From positions 471,173-535,172 of the forward strand of contig CP070695.1 of assembly GCA_020353515.1 (NCBI GenBank): 64,000 nt of DNA. Direction: 5' to 3'. Source of the stretch: Candidatus Heimdallarchaeota archaeon (GTDB lineage Archaea > Asgardarchaeota > Heimdallarchaeia > Hodarchaeales > Hodarchaeaceae). This document shows positions 53,946-63,806 of this stretch, in pieces. Each line of letters begins with the position of its first letter. Within the stretch, counting starts at the first letter, position 1. The translations under genes were made by a program, and so were the position numbers. The notes under the pieces were generated by a model that saw nothing but the letters and a program-made list of their open reading frames with translations, was not told the origin of the DNA and searched no databases.

Positions 53946-55811
53946 TTATACCTCTCCCCATTTTTCGAGTAATTCCTTAGCTTTAGTGGCATAATCTAGA
54001 ATTTCCTCTTCTTTACGATATATCCTTTTATTTATCATTCGATTAATCAAATCTCCCAGCTGGGTCAATTCAAAAACCTCTTCCACAGAAGGTTTCTGTT
54101 CAATAATTTGTTCCCATCTGTTTATTTGCTCAATAAATACAATTTGCTCTCTGGAGATCTCCATAGCTAATCTCCGCAAACCTTTTTCCTCAGTAAAGGC
54201 TAGTGCTTGCTTTAAAAGTTGTTGTGAACGCTCTATATCAAACTCTAACAGAGCTAATCTTGATTCAAGCCAATAAATATGAGCAAGCCAAAAATGAGAG
54301 TACTGTTTCTCAGTAATGTGACTAAATCGTCTCAATACCGATTTAATATCCTGAATAATCTCTTCATTCCCTGTCGCTTTGAATTCAATCAGAAGTGACT
54401 CACATAGATATAGCATCGAAAAACCAGTAAAACTGATATAAAGAACCTCTTCTTGGGTTATTTTTCTAAAAATCTGTTGAGCTTCAGCCATATCAACAAT
54501 TCTTCCACTTGATTTTAATGCAATGGCTCTACCTAGTCTATAAATTTGATTAATCACTTTATTTTCTTCTTTGGAATGAATTTTCTGTAATTTTTCTAGA
54601 TAGAATGTTTGGTCAGTATCCTTATCATGTGCTTGGATAAGAGTAACAAGTAATCTGCTTGTATTGATATCGTTCCCGATTTCTTCAAAAAGTGCTAAAC
54701 TTTTTTTGTAATAACTCACAGCTTTCTCATTTTCTCCTTGATACTGGAAAATATCTCCGATATTCCCTAATCCAGTAGCTATTTCCTGTTTATCTCCTAA
54801 CTCTTCAGCTATATCCAAGCTTCTATGATAATATTCCGACGCTTCATCCAACTCCCCCTTAATTTGAAAAATGACTCCAACATTGTTATAGAAAGCCGCT
54901 AATTCACTTTTTAGCTCTAATCCCTCGTAAATTCTCAATCCTTTTTGGGAATATTCCAAAGCTGGATCTAAATCGCCTTTATTGCGATAGATCAAACCAA
55001 TATTGATTAATGACTCCGCTTGTCTTTTCTTATCTCCTTCTTTTTCACTTAAAGCTAAACTTTTTTGAAAACATCCTAGAGCTTGTTCTAATTCACCCTT
55101 TAACTGATAAATCATCCCGATATTATTGGTCAGTTTAAGGATCTGAGACCTATTTTCGAGTTCTTCAAATATTTCGAGACCTTGCTTGAAAAAACCTAGT
55201 GCTGAATCATTTTCACTTTTAGATGCATTTACGATCCCAAGCATATTTAGGATTTCAGCTTTCTCATATTGATCTCCATACTCTTGAATAGTAAAGAAAC
55301 ATTCTTGTAGATAATTTAAAGCTAGATCTAATTCCCCCTTTTTACGATAGATCTTCCCTTTAAGGAACTTCAGCTTAGAATCTCTTTTTACATAGTCAGG
55401 TTGATCTTTAGCCTTAATGGATATCAGAATGTTTTCAGCAGTCTTGATGACTTCAAGACATGTATTTAATTCACCTAGCTCAAATAACGCATTAGATTTT
55501 GCGATCATTGCATCAAATAGAATAACTAGCTCCCCAATTTGCTGACCTTCTTCAATAATTTGGTCAGCAAGATTTAAACCACCTGTTTCATCGCCCATTT
55601 GAGTAAAAATAAGACTCTTTTGAATCTTACTTCTCAATATATCAAGTTTATCACTACTTCTTCCTTCTAACTCAACCAGTTTCTTCAGAGCTAAATCAAG
55701 ATTACCTCTATAGATGAAAAACTCCACCTGCTTAAGATCTATATTTCTTAACTGTGAATTCTTCGATTTTCCTTTGCTAGAGGACGATTTAGAAGGTTTT
55801 AGACGAGGCAA
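53946..55811 (-). CDS. Tetratricopeptide repeat protein
   Basis: After a Ser/Lys-rich start of 20 residues, residues 25-410 are a run of about ten TPR units with the pattern NIGLIYRNKGDLDPALEYSQKGL. The C-terminal 200 residues are helical and Glu-rich without clear TPRs. This is a scaffold for protein-protein binding in the cytoplasm; there is no signal peptide. The partner is unknown. The TPRs are LGN/Rapsyn-like, as is common in Asgard and other archaea. Confidence 0.88.
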   Translation of the reverse strand: MPRLKPSKSSSSKGKSKNSQLRNIDLKQVEFFIYRGNLDLALKKLVELEGRSSDKLDILRSKIQKSLIFTQMGDETGGLNLADQIIEEGQQIGELVILFDAMIAKSNALFELGELNTCLEVIKTAENILISIKAKDQPDYVKRDSKLKFLKGKIYRKKGELDLALNYLQECFFTIQEYGDQYEKAEILNMLGIVNASKSENDSALGFFKQGLEIFEELENRSQILKLTNNIGMIYQLKGELEQALGCFQKSLALSEKEGDKKRQAESLINIGLIYRNKGDLDPALEYSQKGLRIYEGLELKSELAAFYNNVGVIFQIKGELDEASEYYHRSLDIAEELGDKQEIATGLGNIGDIFQYQGENEKAVSYYKKSLALFEEIGNDINTSRLLVTLIQAHDKDTDQTFYLEKLQKIHSKEENKVINQIYRLGRAIALKSSGRIVDMAEAQQIFRKITQEEVLYISFTGFSMLYLCESLLIEFKATGNEEIIQDIKSVLRRFSHITEKQYSHFWLAHIYWLESRLALLEFDIERSQQLLKQALAFTEEKGLRRLAMEISREQIVFIEQINRWEQIIEQKPSVEEVFELTQLGDLINRMINKRIYRKEEEILDYATKAKELLEKWGEV

Positions 55812-55926
55812 TGATATAATCCACCATGGTTACTAAAAATCTGAACTTCTGTATTTTTAAATCTAATTAGGAATCAAGAAGAAAGATGCACGGTAAATGT
55901 TCAGGAAGGAAGAGTATCAAGGTTAA

Positions 55927-58593
55927 TTAAAGAGATTTTTCTCTAAAACGCTGTTTAATTGTTATTAAAACCGAAACTGCAAATAGAAACAGTAACAAGC
56001 TTGGTGCAGACACTTCTTCCTTTGTTGAACTGGTAGTTTCTTTGGATGATTCAGTTCGTGTTTCCTCTGGTTGTTTATCATTTTCTATGGTGAATGTTGA
56101 ATCAGATATATCTTCGACTTGTAAACCTTCGGAGCAAATAGCAACGACTTTGACTAGGTAGTCGGAACCATCAATAATTTCAGTAGTATCCCATCTACAA
56201 TAAAGATTTGAAATATCTGATTCAATTGAATTCCAGGATTCTCCATTATCTCCACTATAATAAACGTTATAGCTAATTATATGCCCCCAATAATCAGTTG
56301 CTTTTGCCCATCGAATAGTGATAACCTCACTGACCGTTTCGCCACCATTTGGATTTTTAACTCTGGGCCGTGAGATTAGATGTATATCCAAGGTCTCGGG
56401 ATTATGAGGATAAGTTAAGGGAGAATTATCAAAATTACCAACGTAACCATCTATGCTATATGGATCATCTACAATTCCATCTCCTTCACCCTCATCGTCA
56501 TCGGGAGATGTCCACTCATCCCAATAATTATATCTGAAAGAGCTTTCAATCCCTTCATCAAAAGCCTGTGAAGTCCCTTCGAGATTATTTCCTACCATAT
56601 CATTCCAATATATTTGATTTGAAGCCCCAGAGTTGATGTAAATCCCATATAAACTATTATGAATCACTAGATTATCATATATAGAAGTTTCATCTGAATC
56701 AATCAGAAGAATACCATGATGATTATTCTCTTGAATAGTATTTCTAGAAATAGTATTTCCGTCCGATGGGTCCATGAATATACCATTTCCTCCACCTAAT
56801 TGCATAATTGAAGAAGTTATCTCGGAAGTGCCTTCTGATGATCCTCCTCCTCCTCCGTTACCGTTCCCATATATATCATTATCCTCAATAATATTGAAAC
56901 TCGAATTTATTACTGTAATTCCATCACCAGAATTATTATGAATCTCATTTCCTGTAATGTTATTGTGATCTGATGGATCCATGAAAACACCATTTCCCCC
57001 CCCAAATTGTTGAATCAAAAAAGAGATATCAGAGATCGTTCGTGAAGATCCCCCACCATTATTGCCATTGCCATAAATATCATTGCCATCAATGAGATTA
57101 TGGCTAGAATTATCCAATCTAATACCATTTTCACTATTATTAAAGATATTATTACCCGTTATTTTATTATAATCAGATGGATCCATAAAAATACCATTCC
57201 CTCCACCAAATTGTTGAATCGAAAAAGAGATATCAGAGATCCCTCGTGAAGATCCCCCACCATTGTTGCCATTGCCATAAATATCATTGCCATCAATGAG
57301 ATTGTAGTTGGAATCCACCAATTCAATGCCATCATCTGTATTATTGAAAATGTCATTATTTGTGATATTGTTATAATTCGATGGATCCATGAAAATACCA
57401 TTCCCTCCGCCAAATTGTTGAATTTTCATCGAAAGCTCAGATATCCCGTGAGAACAGGCAGTAGTGTTCCCATTACAGAAAATATAATTGTTATCAATCG
57501 TATTATTGTGGGAATTAACTAATGTGTTGCCATTTTCAGCATTACTATAAAATGAATTAAGTGTAATGTTATTTTTAATGGAATACCGCGAGAAAAGACC
57601 ACTTTCAGAGTTTTGATAAGCATCATTATCTACTATAGTATTTATGTCACTAGAATCCAGATAAACGCCATCTTCTGAGTTTTGATAAGCTGAATTCCTG
57701 AATAAATCATTATTAGTAGAATTAATAAGCTTAATACCAGCTAGGGCATTATAATACGCTTTATTATCAGATATATTGTTATCTCGCGAAACTTGAAGCC
57801 CTATACCATCCCAACCATTACTGTAGACCTTATTAAGAATGATTTTACTATTATTGGACATGGTGAACCAGATACCAGCCCATGTGTTATTATAAGCTGT
57901 ATTATTGAAACAAGTATTATTAAGTGAGTATTGATAATAAATTCCGCTATTTGTGCTATTATAGACAGTATTAATAGTTAATGTGTTATTATCCGAGTAA
58001 CTTAATCTTATTCCGTTAGTACTATAAGAAAGAACATTTTCTGTCACAGTGTTATTATAGGAATTTTCTAAATTTACAGCACCAACACAATTAGTAATAG
58101 AATTATTAAAAACAATACCATACGTAACATTCTTAAGAAAAACACCATTATAATTTCTAGATATCCCGTTCAACAAGTTAGAAGAAATTTTAAAGAAAGC
58201 TGTGGTGTTCTCAATGTGTATGAGGTGAAAACTGTTATTGGTGATCTGATATCCTTCAATTAAGTATGGTTTGTTGAATGTCCCGTCTCCAGTAAAATTG
58301 TAACCTGCTGGGCCAAAATCCGCATTATCATCAATATAAAACGGATCATGCATCTCATAAGCCATTACACTAGAGCTTGAGGATATTTTAGGTGAGATAC
58401 GAGAGATTTTTTGGTTATTTACCTCTTCTTGAATTTGGATGTTACAGTGGGATTCTTGGAGAAGAGGGACTGAACTATTATATATTAGATGTTGTTCTAG
58501 TTTATATTGAATATGGAGATTAATATTAAACAAAGTAAGCCCAAAAAAAACGATAATTAACAACAAAACCTTTCTAATTTTCATAGATTTCAA
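55927..58593 (-). CDS. Secreted right-handed beta-helix (NosD-like) surface protein
   Basis: A signal peptide (KVLLLIIVFFGLTLF) is followed by about 600 residues of parallel beta-helix repeats (N-x-I-x-x-N-x-I/V patterns such as NSEDGVYLDSS). Four near-identical units of about 68 residues, carrying FGGGNGIFMDPSD, lie near residues 390-660. Then follows a PNGGE...W.ATD-like domain with WDTTEIIDGSDYLVKV, a Thr/Ser/Glu linker and a C-terminal helix (LLLFLFAVSVLITI) with a basic tail as anchor. Such proteins sit on the cell surface and may bind or cleave polysaccharide. There is no catalytic signature I can name. Confidence 0.85.
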   Translation of the reverse strand: MKSMKIRKVLLLIIVFFGLTLFNINLHIQYKLEQHLIYNSSVPLLQESHCNIQIQEEVNNQKISRISPKISSSSSVMAYEMHDPFYIDDNADFGPAGYNFTGDGTFNKPYLIEGYQITNNSFHLIHIENTTAFFKISSNLLNGISRNYNGVFLKNVTYGIVFNNSITNCVGAVNLENSYNNTVTENVLSYSTNGIRLSYSDNNTLTINTVYNSTNSGIYYQYSLNNTCFNNTAYNNTWAGIWFTMSNNSKIILNKVYSNGWDGIGLQVSRDNNISDNKAYYNALAGIKLINSTNNDLFRNSAYQNSEDGVYLDSSDINTIVDNDAYQNSESGLFSRYSIKNNITLNSFYSNAENGNTLVNSHNNTIDNNYIFCNGNTTACSHGISELSMKIQQFGGGNGIFMDPSNYNNITNNDIFNNTDDGIELVDSNYNLIDGNDIYGNGNNGGGSSRGISDISFSIQQFGGGNGIFMDPSDYNKITGNNIFNNSENGIRLDNSSHNLIDGNDIYGNGNNGGGSSRTISDISFLIQQFGGGNGVFMDPSDHNNITGNEIHNNSGDGITVINSSFNIIEDNDIYGNGNGGGGGSSEGTSEITSSIMQLGGGNGIFMDPSDGNTISRNTIQENNHHGILLIDSDETSIYDNLVIHNSLYGIYINSGASNQIYWNDMVGNNLEGTSQAFDEGIESSFRYNYWDEWTSPDDDEGEGDGIVDDPYSIDGYVGNFDNSPLTYPHNPETLDIHLISRPRVKNPNGGETVSEVITIRWAKATDYWGHIISYNVYYSGDNGESWNSIESDISNLYCRWDTTEIIDGSDYLVKVVAICSEGLQVEDISDSTFTIENDKQPEETRTESSKETTSSTKEEVSAPSLLLFLFAVSVLITIKQRFREKSL
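56690..57420 (-). repeat. 204-207 bp tandem repeats inside the beta-helix gene
   Basis: Equivalent points (the QQFGGG codons) fall near 56796, 57002, 57206 and 57410, giving units of about 207, 204 and 204 bases. The units differ by scattered substitutions only and keep the Gly/Asn-rich GNGNNGGGSSR linker. They arose by unequal duplication. Confidence 0.75.
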
Positions 58594-58697
58594 CTTCCAC
58601 CTAGATTACTCATGCTTATTGGATTGTTAGAATAAGGATTTTTTGTTTTAGGTAACGGTTATTTTTAAGCTTTGCGAATTATTTGATTTTCTTTGTT

Positions 58698-59306
58698 TCA
58701 AGGATACCCATAATATTCCCGAAAGGTTGTAAAAATTTCATCGTAAGGAAGGTCAGCATACGTTCCTCTATCACTAATATATTCAACAAAAAGGTTCCCC
58801 GCATTATCATACGGTTTAAATGTTGCATCATTCACTCCATCGAAAGTACATACTGGAAAATTATGGCGGTCACAAAGAGGGGTTTGGAACGATGGGGTCA
58901 GCTTTATCCATTTCCCCAAATAAACCTCAGCATATCCATGGAAAACCATGACATTAGTTTGGAGAATCTCATAAATATGTGGTGGAATCCTATGGTTAAT
59001 AATATCGGCAAAATGAAGGCGTGCTGGGATTTGATTTGCTCTATATAATGCTACTAATGCAACTGATTTGGGGATACAAAATCCGACCTTTTTCTCAATT
59101 GTTGTGCTACCTTTCATATCATCTGGTGTTTCATACCTTGTCACATCAATAGTATATTTGATATTATCTCGTACATAATTGAAAGTAGCTATTGCTAGGT
59201 CAACCTTCTTATTATGTTCTGAGGAGAGCTCGTTTGCTAAATTTACTACAATATCTGATTCTGAGTCAATGAAAAATGTTGGATCAAGGTATTCATTTAA
59301 AACCAT
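58698..59306 (-). CDS. Transglutaminase-like cysteine protease-fold protein
   Basis: This 202-residue protein has the papain-like triad layout: Cys in KVGFCIPKSVALVALYR, His in VFHGYAEVYL, and an Asp/Thr region KLTPSFQ. IPARLHFADI between them is typical of the transglutaminase-like superfamily. There is no signal peptide, so it is probably cytoplasmic. It may act as a protease or amidase. Between this and the next gene upstream lies a NadE-like relic. Confidence 0.85.
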   Translation of the reverse strand: MVLNEYLDPTFFIDSESDIVVNLANELSSEHNKKVDLAIATFNYVRDNIKYTIDVTRYETPDDMKGSTTIEKKVGFCIPKSVALVALYRANQIPARLHFADIINHRIPPHIYEILQTNVMVFHGYAEVYLGKWIKLTPSFQTPLCDRHNFPVCTFDGVNDATFKPYDNAGNLFVEYISDRGTYADLPYDEIFTTFREYYGYP

Positions 59307-59338
59307 ATTTTTAACCTGCCATATTTTAGAGATACTCT

Positions 59339-59530
59339 CTACATTCCAATCTTTGGAATAATCGGAAGATATCTCTGGATTTTAGATCCCTGATAGAAAT
59401 GTTTTACTCTTTCAATCTTATCATGAGGTAGTTCAAGCTCTTCAGCTATTTTATTTTGTTACCAACCAGCTATTAATAGAACCAAAACTTTATCAACATC
59501 GTCAGATTCGAGTTCGTACGTTTTACTCAA
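59339..59530 (-). pseudogene. NadE-like C-terminal relic with an in-frame stop
   Basis: TTG 59530 opens SKTYELESDDVDKVLVLLIAGW, then TAA at 59459-59461, then the same frame reads NKIAEELELPHDKIERVKHF and QRYLPIIPKIGM to TAG 59339. The second part looks like the C-terminal helix pair and KR/P-rich end of archaeal NAD synthetase NadE (S..EIA..L.L....V.R......H.R..P.IP). The catalytic part is missing. This is a decayed fragment or a mis-called base at the TAA. Confidence 0.4.
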
Positions 59531-59554
59531 GGAGTTAAGCCTTTAACTTACTTT

Positions 59555-60994
59555 TTATTGTTTATATAGGCTTTTGTAGTATTCAATTGGAGGTTTTGCA
59601 CCTTCTGGTAGTGGGCTTTCAAAGGGAGTTGTCTTAATCTTCTCCTCAAATTCCTTTTGTGCTTTTTCAACTAACCCCGGATTCTGAAGTAATTCAATAA
59701 CTGCAAGCCCAAGGATCTTGGCAGCAGTTATCATTCCTTTGTGGCCAATACTCATTCCTGCTTGTGCGACTTGTTGCCAAGAATGGCCTGGAGTTCCAAT
59801 AGTACCACAAACGGTCGCAAATTGTGCTAAAGGAGTCACCCAACTCACATCTCCTACATCGGTCGATCCACCTAAAGTGGTTCCACGACCAAAGATCGGG
59901 CTAATTGTATCACAAAATTCTTTCTCCCTAAATCGCTCGAAAAACGGTCTAGCATCTTGTGGAAGGCCAGCTAAGTAATTATCAAAGTAATTTTCTGGAA
60001 AGGATTTACGGAGTTCACAAGCAAATTCGTATTCCTCTTCTGTGAATTGGGGAGGCCCTACCACTTCCATTTTCTCATGTAATAAATCCTCTAAAGTTTG
60101 ATTAGGTAACAAATTCGCTGAACCACCGAGAAGAATCGATTCGAATTCTGTTTCGGTCATCAATGAAGCTCCTTCTGCTACCTTAAGCACTCTAGGATAA
60201 AGTGATTTGACTTCATTAAGACTGGGGGCTCTAACATAATACCATACTTCTGCTTCATCAGGGACAATATTAGGTGCTTGACCTCCGTTCGTAATTACAT
60301 AATGAATACGGGCATCTGGGATAATATGCTCCCGAAGATAGTTGCTTCCAACATTCATGAGTTCAACAGCGTCAAGTGCTGACCGACCATTAAAAGGATC
60401 ACCAGCTGCATGAGCAGTTTGCCCTCTAAAGCGAAAAACAACGTTATACATAGCTTGAAAATTCGTAGCAATGACAAAGTTCACATCCCAAGGATGCCAA
60501 GTCAGAGAAATATCAACATCATCGAAAACTCCTGCATTAATCATCCATCCTTTTCCGTCAGCATTTTCCTCTGCTGGAGTACCATAATATCGGATAGTTC
60601 CATGTACTTCTCCAGATTCTATTGCCTTCTTAACTGCTAAACAAGCTGCCAAGCATGCTGTGCCAAAAAGATTGTGTCCACATCCATGTCCAGGCGCTCT
60701 TTCTTCAAGGGGTTTTTTAATTGGGGTTGTATCTTGACTAAGTCCTGGTAACGCATCATATTCCCCTAAGATTGCAATTATTGGACTTTCAGTCCCATAG
60801 CTCGCTATAAACGCTGTAGGCATGTCCGCTACCCCCAACTCTATTGTAAACCCTGCTTCATTAAGTGTATCCGCTAATAATCTTGAAGACTTTTTTTCAA
60901 ATAAACCTAACTCTGCGTAGTTCCAAATTCTATCACTGATCTGAATAAACTTCTTTTGATTATTTTCAATCCATTCTAATATCTTTACTGACAA
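59555..60994 (-). CDS. M20 family amidohydrolase (AbgB-like)
   Basis: This 479-residue protein has PGHGCGHNLFGTACLA, GTPAEENADGKGWM and LTWHPWDVN, with the metal-binding His, Cys and Glu residues of the M20D group. LGEYDALPGLSQ precedes them. The closest named relatives are AbgB and IAA-amino-acid hydrolases, which cut acyl- or aryl-amino acid amides. Glu in EEN is the catalytic base. It is divergent from the MaoC-type gene at 61073, 78 bases away. Confidence 0.9.
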   Translation of the reverse strand: MSVKILEWIENNQKKFIQISDRIWNYAELGLFEKKSSRLLADTLNEAGFTIELGVADMPTAFIASYGTESPIIAILGEYDALPGLSQDTTPIKKPLEERAPGHGCGHNLFGTACLAACLAVKKAIESGEVHGTIRYYGTPAEENADGKGWMINAGVFDDVDISLTWHPWDVNFVIATNFQAMYNVVFRFRGQTAHAAGDPFNGRSALDAVELMNVGSNYLREHIIPDARIHYVITNGGQAPNIVPDEAEVWYYVRAPSLNEVKSLYPRVLKVAEGASLMTETEFESILLGGSANLLPNQTLEDLLHEKMEVVGPPQFTEEEYEFACELRKSFPENYFDNYLAGLPQDARPFFERFREKEFCDTISPIFGRGTTLGGSTDVGDVSWVTPLAQFATVCGTIGTPGHSWQQVAQAGMSIGHKGMITAAKILGLAVIELLQNPGLVEKAQKEFEEKIKTTPFESPLPEGAKPPIEYYKSLYKQ

Positions 60995-61072
60995 TTTTGA
61001 ACACCTAGATTAGATATTCTTATTCGTGTACTTTTTATTCTCATTTCTTAATATCGTTCAAAAAATGTATAG

Positions 61073-61939
61073 GTGAAACAATTGAAAGAAAGTGGGCTTG
61101 ATCCTAATATCGTGGGTAGAATTTACGAAGGAGTAACAACAACAGTTGATCCAGAGAAAACAATGACTTATGCCAAAGCAACAAATGAAACAAACCCACG
61201 ATATTATGAAACAGATGAAAATATGTTTGCTATTCCACCCCTTTTCCCCGTAACCATGTTTATCGATCCGATGATCCAGATAGTTAGTGATGAGACGCTT
61301 AATCTTGATATTCTCCGAATGGTTCATGGTGAACAGGAAATTCTGTACCATCGATCATTAAGACCAAGAGAAAAGATAAAGACTAAAGTTGAATTAGATT
61401 CTATCGATTCCAAAAAAGCAGGAGATATTTTATGGGCAAAGATGATGGGTTATACAGGAGAAGAGCTTGTTTTCGAAATGCGAGCTGGATTGTTCTTTAA
61501 AAAACCAACAAAAGGAAAAAAATTGTCTGAACCAAAAATTAAAGAGTCTTCAACTGAAAGAGAGATTGTAGTCAAACAACAGATGAAAGTAACATCAGAT
61601 CAATCGGTTCGTTATGCAGCTGCATCTGGTGACGAGAATCCTATTCACGTTGACAAAGAGATAGCTATAGCTGCTGGACTACCTGATATTATTCTTCATG
61701 GTTTGTGTACTTTAGCTTTTGCGACACAGGCTATTGTGGATAATCTAGCAGATGGTGATCCAACAAGAGTCAAAAGAATAAAAACAAGGTTTTCAAAGCC
61801 TGTTTTCATGAATGACACTCTTACCACGGAGGGGTGGATATTAGAAGAAAATAAAGCGAAGAAGATTGTTGGTTTTGAAACCAAAAATGAAGCTGGAGAA
61901 GCTGTACTTAAACTTGGATTTATAGAACTCTTAAAGTGA
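61073..61939 (+). CDS. MaoC-like (hydratase 2 type) double hot-dog protein
   Basis: This 288-residue protein has two hot-dog domains. The first (residues 15-150) has TYAKATNETNPRY, a degenerate form; the second (from about 165) has AAASGDENPIHVDKEIAIAAGLPDIILHGL, the hydratase 2 motif with catalytic Asp and His. It would hydrate trans-2-enoyl-CoA to (R)-3-hydroxyacyl-CoA, as in MFE-2-type enzymes. The start is GTG at 61073. Confidence 0.88.
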   Translation: MKQLKESGLDPNIVGRIYEGVTTTVDPEKTMTYAKATNETNPRYYETDENMFAIPPLFPVTMFIDPMIQIVSDETLNLDILRMVHGEQEILYHRSLRPREKIKTKVELDSIDSKKAGDILWAKMMGYTGEELVFEMRAGLFFKKPTKGKKLSEPKIKESSTEREIVVKQQMKVTSDQSVRYAAASGDENPIHVDKEIAIAAGLPDIILHGLCTLAFATQAIVDNLADGDPTRVKRIKTRFSKPVFMNDTLTTEGWILEENKAKKIVGFETKNEAGEAVLKLGFIELLK

Positions 61940-62003
61940 AGTCAATTCAAGCGTACTAATTATTTCTTCATTTGAACAGTCTGGATCAAAGAAAAAATAG
62001 AAT

Positions 62004-63392
62004 TCAAAGTGGGGTGAGGAACCTTCCATATCCTTGGTCTACATGAAAGCTACCAGTATCGTATACTAAATTTCCCCTCACAAATGTTTTCTCGATCGCT
62101 CCTTTTAATTTCATCCCATCAAAAACTGTTACTTTCGGTTTAGTGAATAATTCCTCACTTTTTAGGGTGTATTCTTTTCGCATGTCTACAATTACTAGAT
62201 CTGCATCGGCACCTAATGCAATAGTTCCTTTACGAGGATATAACCCAAATCGCTTTGAAGGAGTTATAGATGTTGATTCGACAACCCTCTGTAATGTAAT
62301 CTTCTTTTTATTGACTGCATCAATCATTAGAGGCAGAATTGTTTCCAAACCAGTTGTTCCTGACCCAACCTCAAAGAAATTATCATCTTTTTGGCTTACA
62401 TCCTTCTCATCATCAGAATAAGGAGAATGGTCTGAAGCTATCATATCTATGGTTCTATCATTCAATGCTTCCCACGCTGCAATAACATGATCCCTTGATC
62501 TCAGAGGTGGGTCAACCTTAGCCCATGATCCTATTTTTTCGCCATCCTCAGATGTAAGGAAAAGGTGGTGGGGTGTTATTTCACACGTTACATCCCATTT
62601 ATTCTGTTTCGCTCTTCTAATATAGTCAAAAGCATTTTTTGAACTCATGTGGACGAGATTGAGCTTTACATTCGCATGATGTGCTAGTAAGAGAGCCCTC
62701 ATACATGCTTCATCTTCAGAAATAGCAGGTCTAGAAGCTGTATGCGCTTTAAAATCTTTTCTCCCCTTAGAAATTAACTTATCAATCTCATTGGAGATTA
62801 TAACATCATTTTCAGCATGAACACTACTAACAAGTCCAGTTTTTGCGATCTCCGAAAAAATTTTCATCAGAAAATAATCATCTTTGGCAGCAAGATCCTT
62901 TAATTCAGCTTCCTCCTCCGAGGGGTTAATCATAAATGTTTTAAAAGCAACGGCTCCTCTTTGAGCTGATTCAGCGATAGTGTCAATGCTCGAATAGCCA
63001 GCTGACCCTATTATCCCAAAATCTACCAAACATCTCTTCTTCATGATATCCAATTGCATATCAAATACTTCAAGTACAGATTTTCCCTCAATACCGAGAG
63101 GCATCTCTAATACAGTTGTTATCCCTCCTGCAGCAGCAGATCTAGTTCCTGTAACAAAAGTTTCCCTATAATCAAAAATTAAATCTAAAATATGAGTGTG
63201 TACATCAATCCCACCAGGGATAACTATTTTTCCTGAAGCATCAATTGTTTCTTGAGCTTTTGGTATGGCATTCTCTTTCCCGATTACTACTATTCTTCCC
63301 TGATCAATACCTAAACTTGCATCAACGAGATCATCTTCTAGGAAAATCTTAGCGTTAACAATATTTAGATCTAGTATTATAATAACCTCCAA
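62004..63392 (-). CDS. Cyclic amidohydrolase (dihydroorotase/allantoinase/hydantoinase family)
   Basis: This 462-residue protein has GGIDVHTHILD, the carboxylated Lys in VAFKTFMIN, SVHAEND, NLVHMSS and IASDHSP, which is the full metal-site set. The GTIALGADADLVIVD ending is also standard. Whether it opens dihydroorotate, allantoin or a hydantoin cannot be told; no pyrimidine operon is around, so allantoin or a hydantoin is more likely. The TTG at 63392 lies within TTTGGAGGTT, a perfect Shine-Dalgarno, so the real start may be a few codons later at a rare codon. Confidence 0.88.
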   Translation of the reverse strand: MEVIIILDLNIVNAKIFLEDDLVDASLGIDQGRIVVIGKENAIPKAQETIDASGKIVIPGGIDVHTHILDLIFDYRETFVTGTRSAAAGGITTVLEMPLGIEGKSVLEVFDMQLDIMKKRCLVDFGIIGSAGYSSIDTIAESAQRGAVAFKTFMINPSEEEAELKDLAAKDDYFLMKIFSEIAKTGLVSSVHAENDVIISNEIDKLISKGRKDFKAHTASRPAISEDEACMRALLLAHHANVKLNLVHMSSKNAFDYIRRAKQNKWDVTCEITPHHLFLTSEDGEKIGSWAKVDPPLRSRDHVIAAWEALNDRTIDMIASDHSPYSDDEKDVSQKDDNFFEVGSGTTGLETILPLMIDAVNKKKITLQRVVESTSITPSKRFGLYPRKGTIALGADADLVIVDMRKEYTLKSEELFTKPKVTVFDGMKLKGAIEKTFVRGNLVYDTGSFHVDQGYGRFLTPL

Positions 63393-63806
63393 AAGATGTG
63401 AAATCAGATATTAAGATGAAAAATTTATACATTACCCACAACGAAGGGTCAAGGTGACTTCTGGTTGGTGAAAATAAATGCCTCTGGGCAAGTAGAATGG
63501 GATCAAACCTATTGAGGTGATGAAGGTCATGTCTTTGAATTCCATCTTTTCCCGGAAACGAAGATTATAGATCTTCCATTTTCCTTTTTTATTTGTAAAT
63601 ATTCAGATTTAGGAATTTTTCAGATTTAAGGATCTGTTTTATTACTTTATAGCTGTATTATCCCGATCTAGTAAAGTTTTTCCCACGTAATTCCAGTTTT
63701 GGGTGAAATAATGTTTGTTGCACCCTGTTACAACAATAATCCTTTTTTATTGTTCCAACAATATACTCATATACCCTTAAGTTGTTTCAAACTGGAAGAG
63801 ATACCT
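63393..63806. other. Intergenic region, no gene seen
   Basis: This spacer of 414 bases separates two divergent genes. On the minus strand GTATAAATTT near 63430 is a TATA candidate for the amidohydrolase. On the plus strand AACAATAA (63732-63739) pairs with TTATTGTT (63747-63754) ahead of the secreted-protein gene. I see no coding frame or tRNA. Confidence 0.5.

Noticed and set aside
61058..61351. 97-codon reverse frame opposite the MaoC-type gene
   Set aside because: It is Ile/Cys-rich nonsense opposite a protein with a clear hydratase motif.
63520..63560. GTGATGA box resembling the C box of a C/D guide RNA
   Set aside because: No matching CUGA D box or terminal stem is found at a proper distance.
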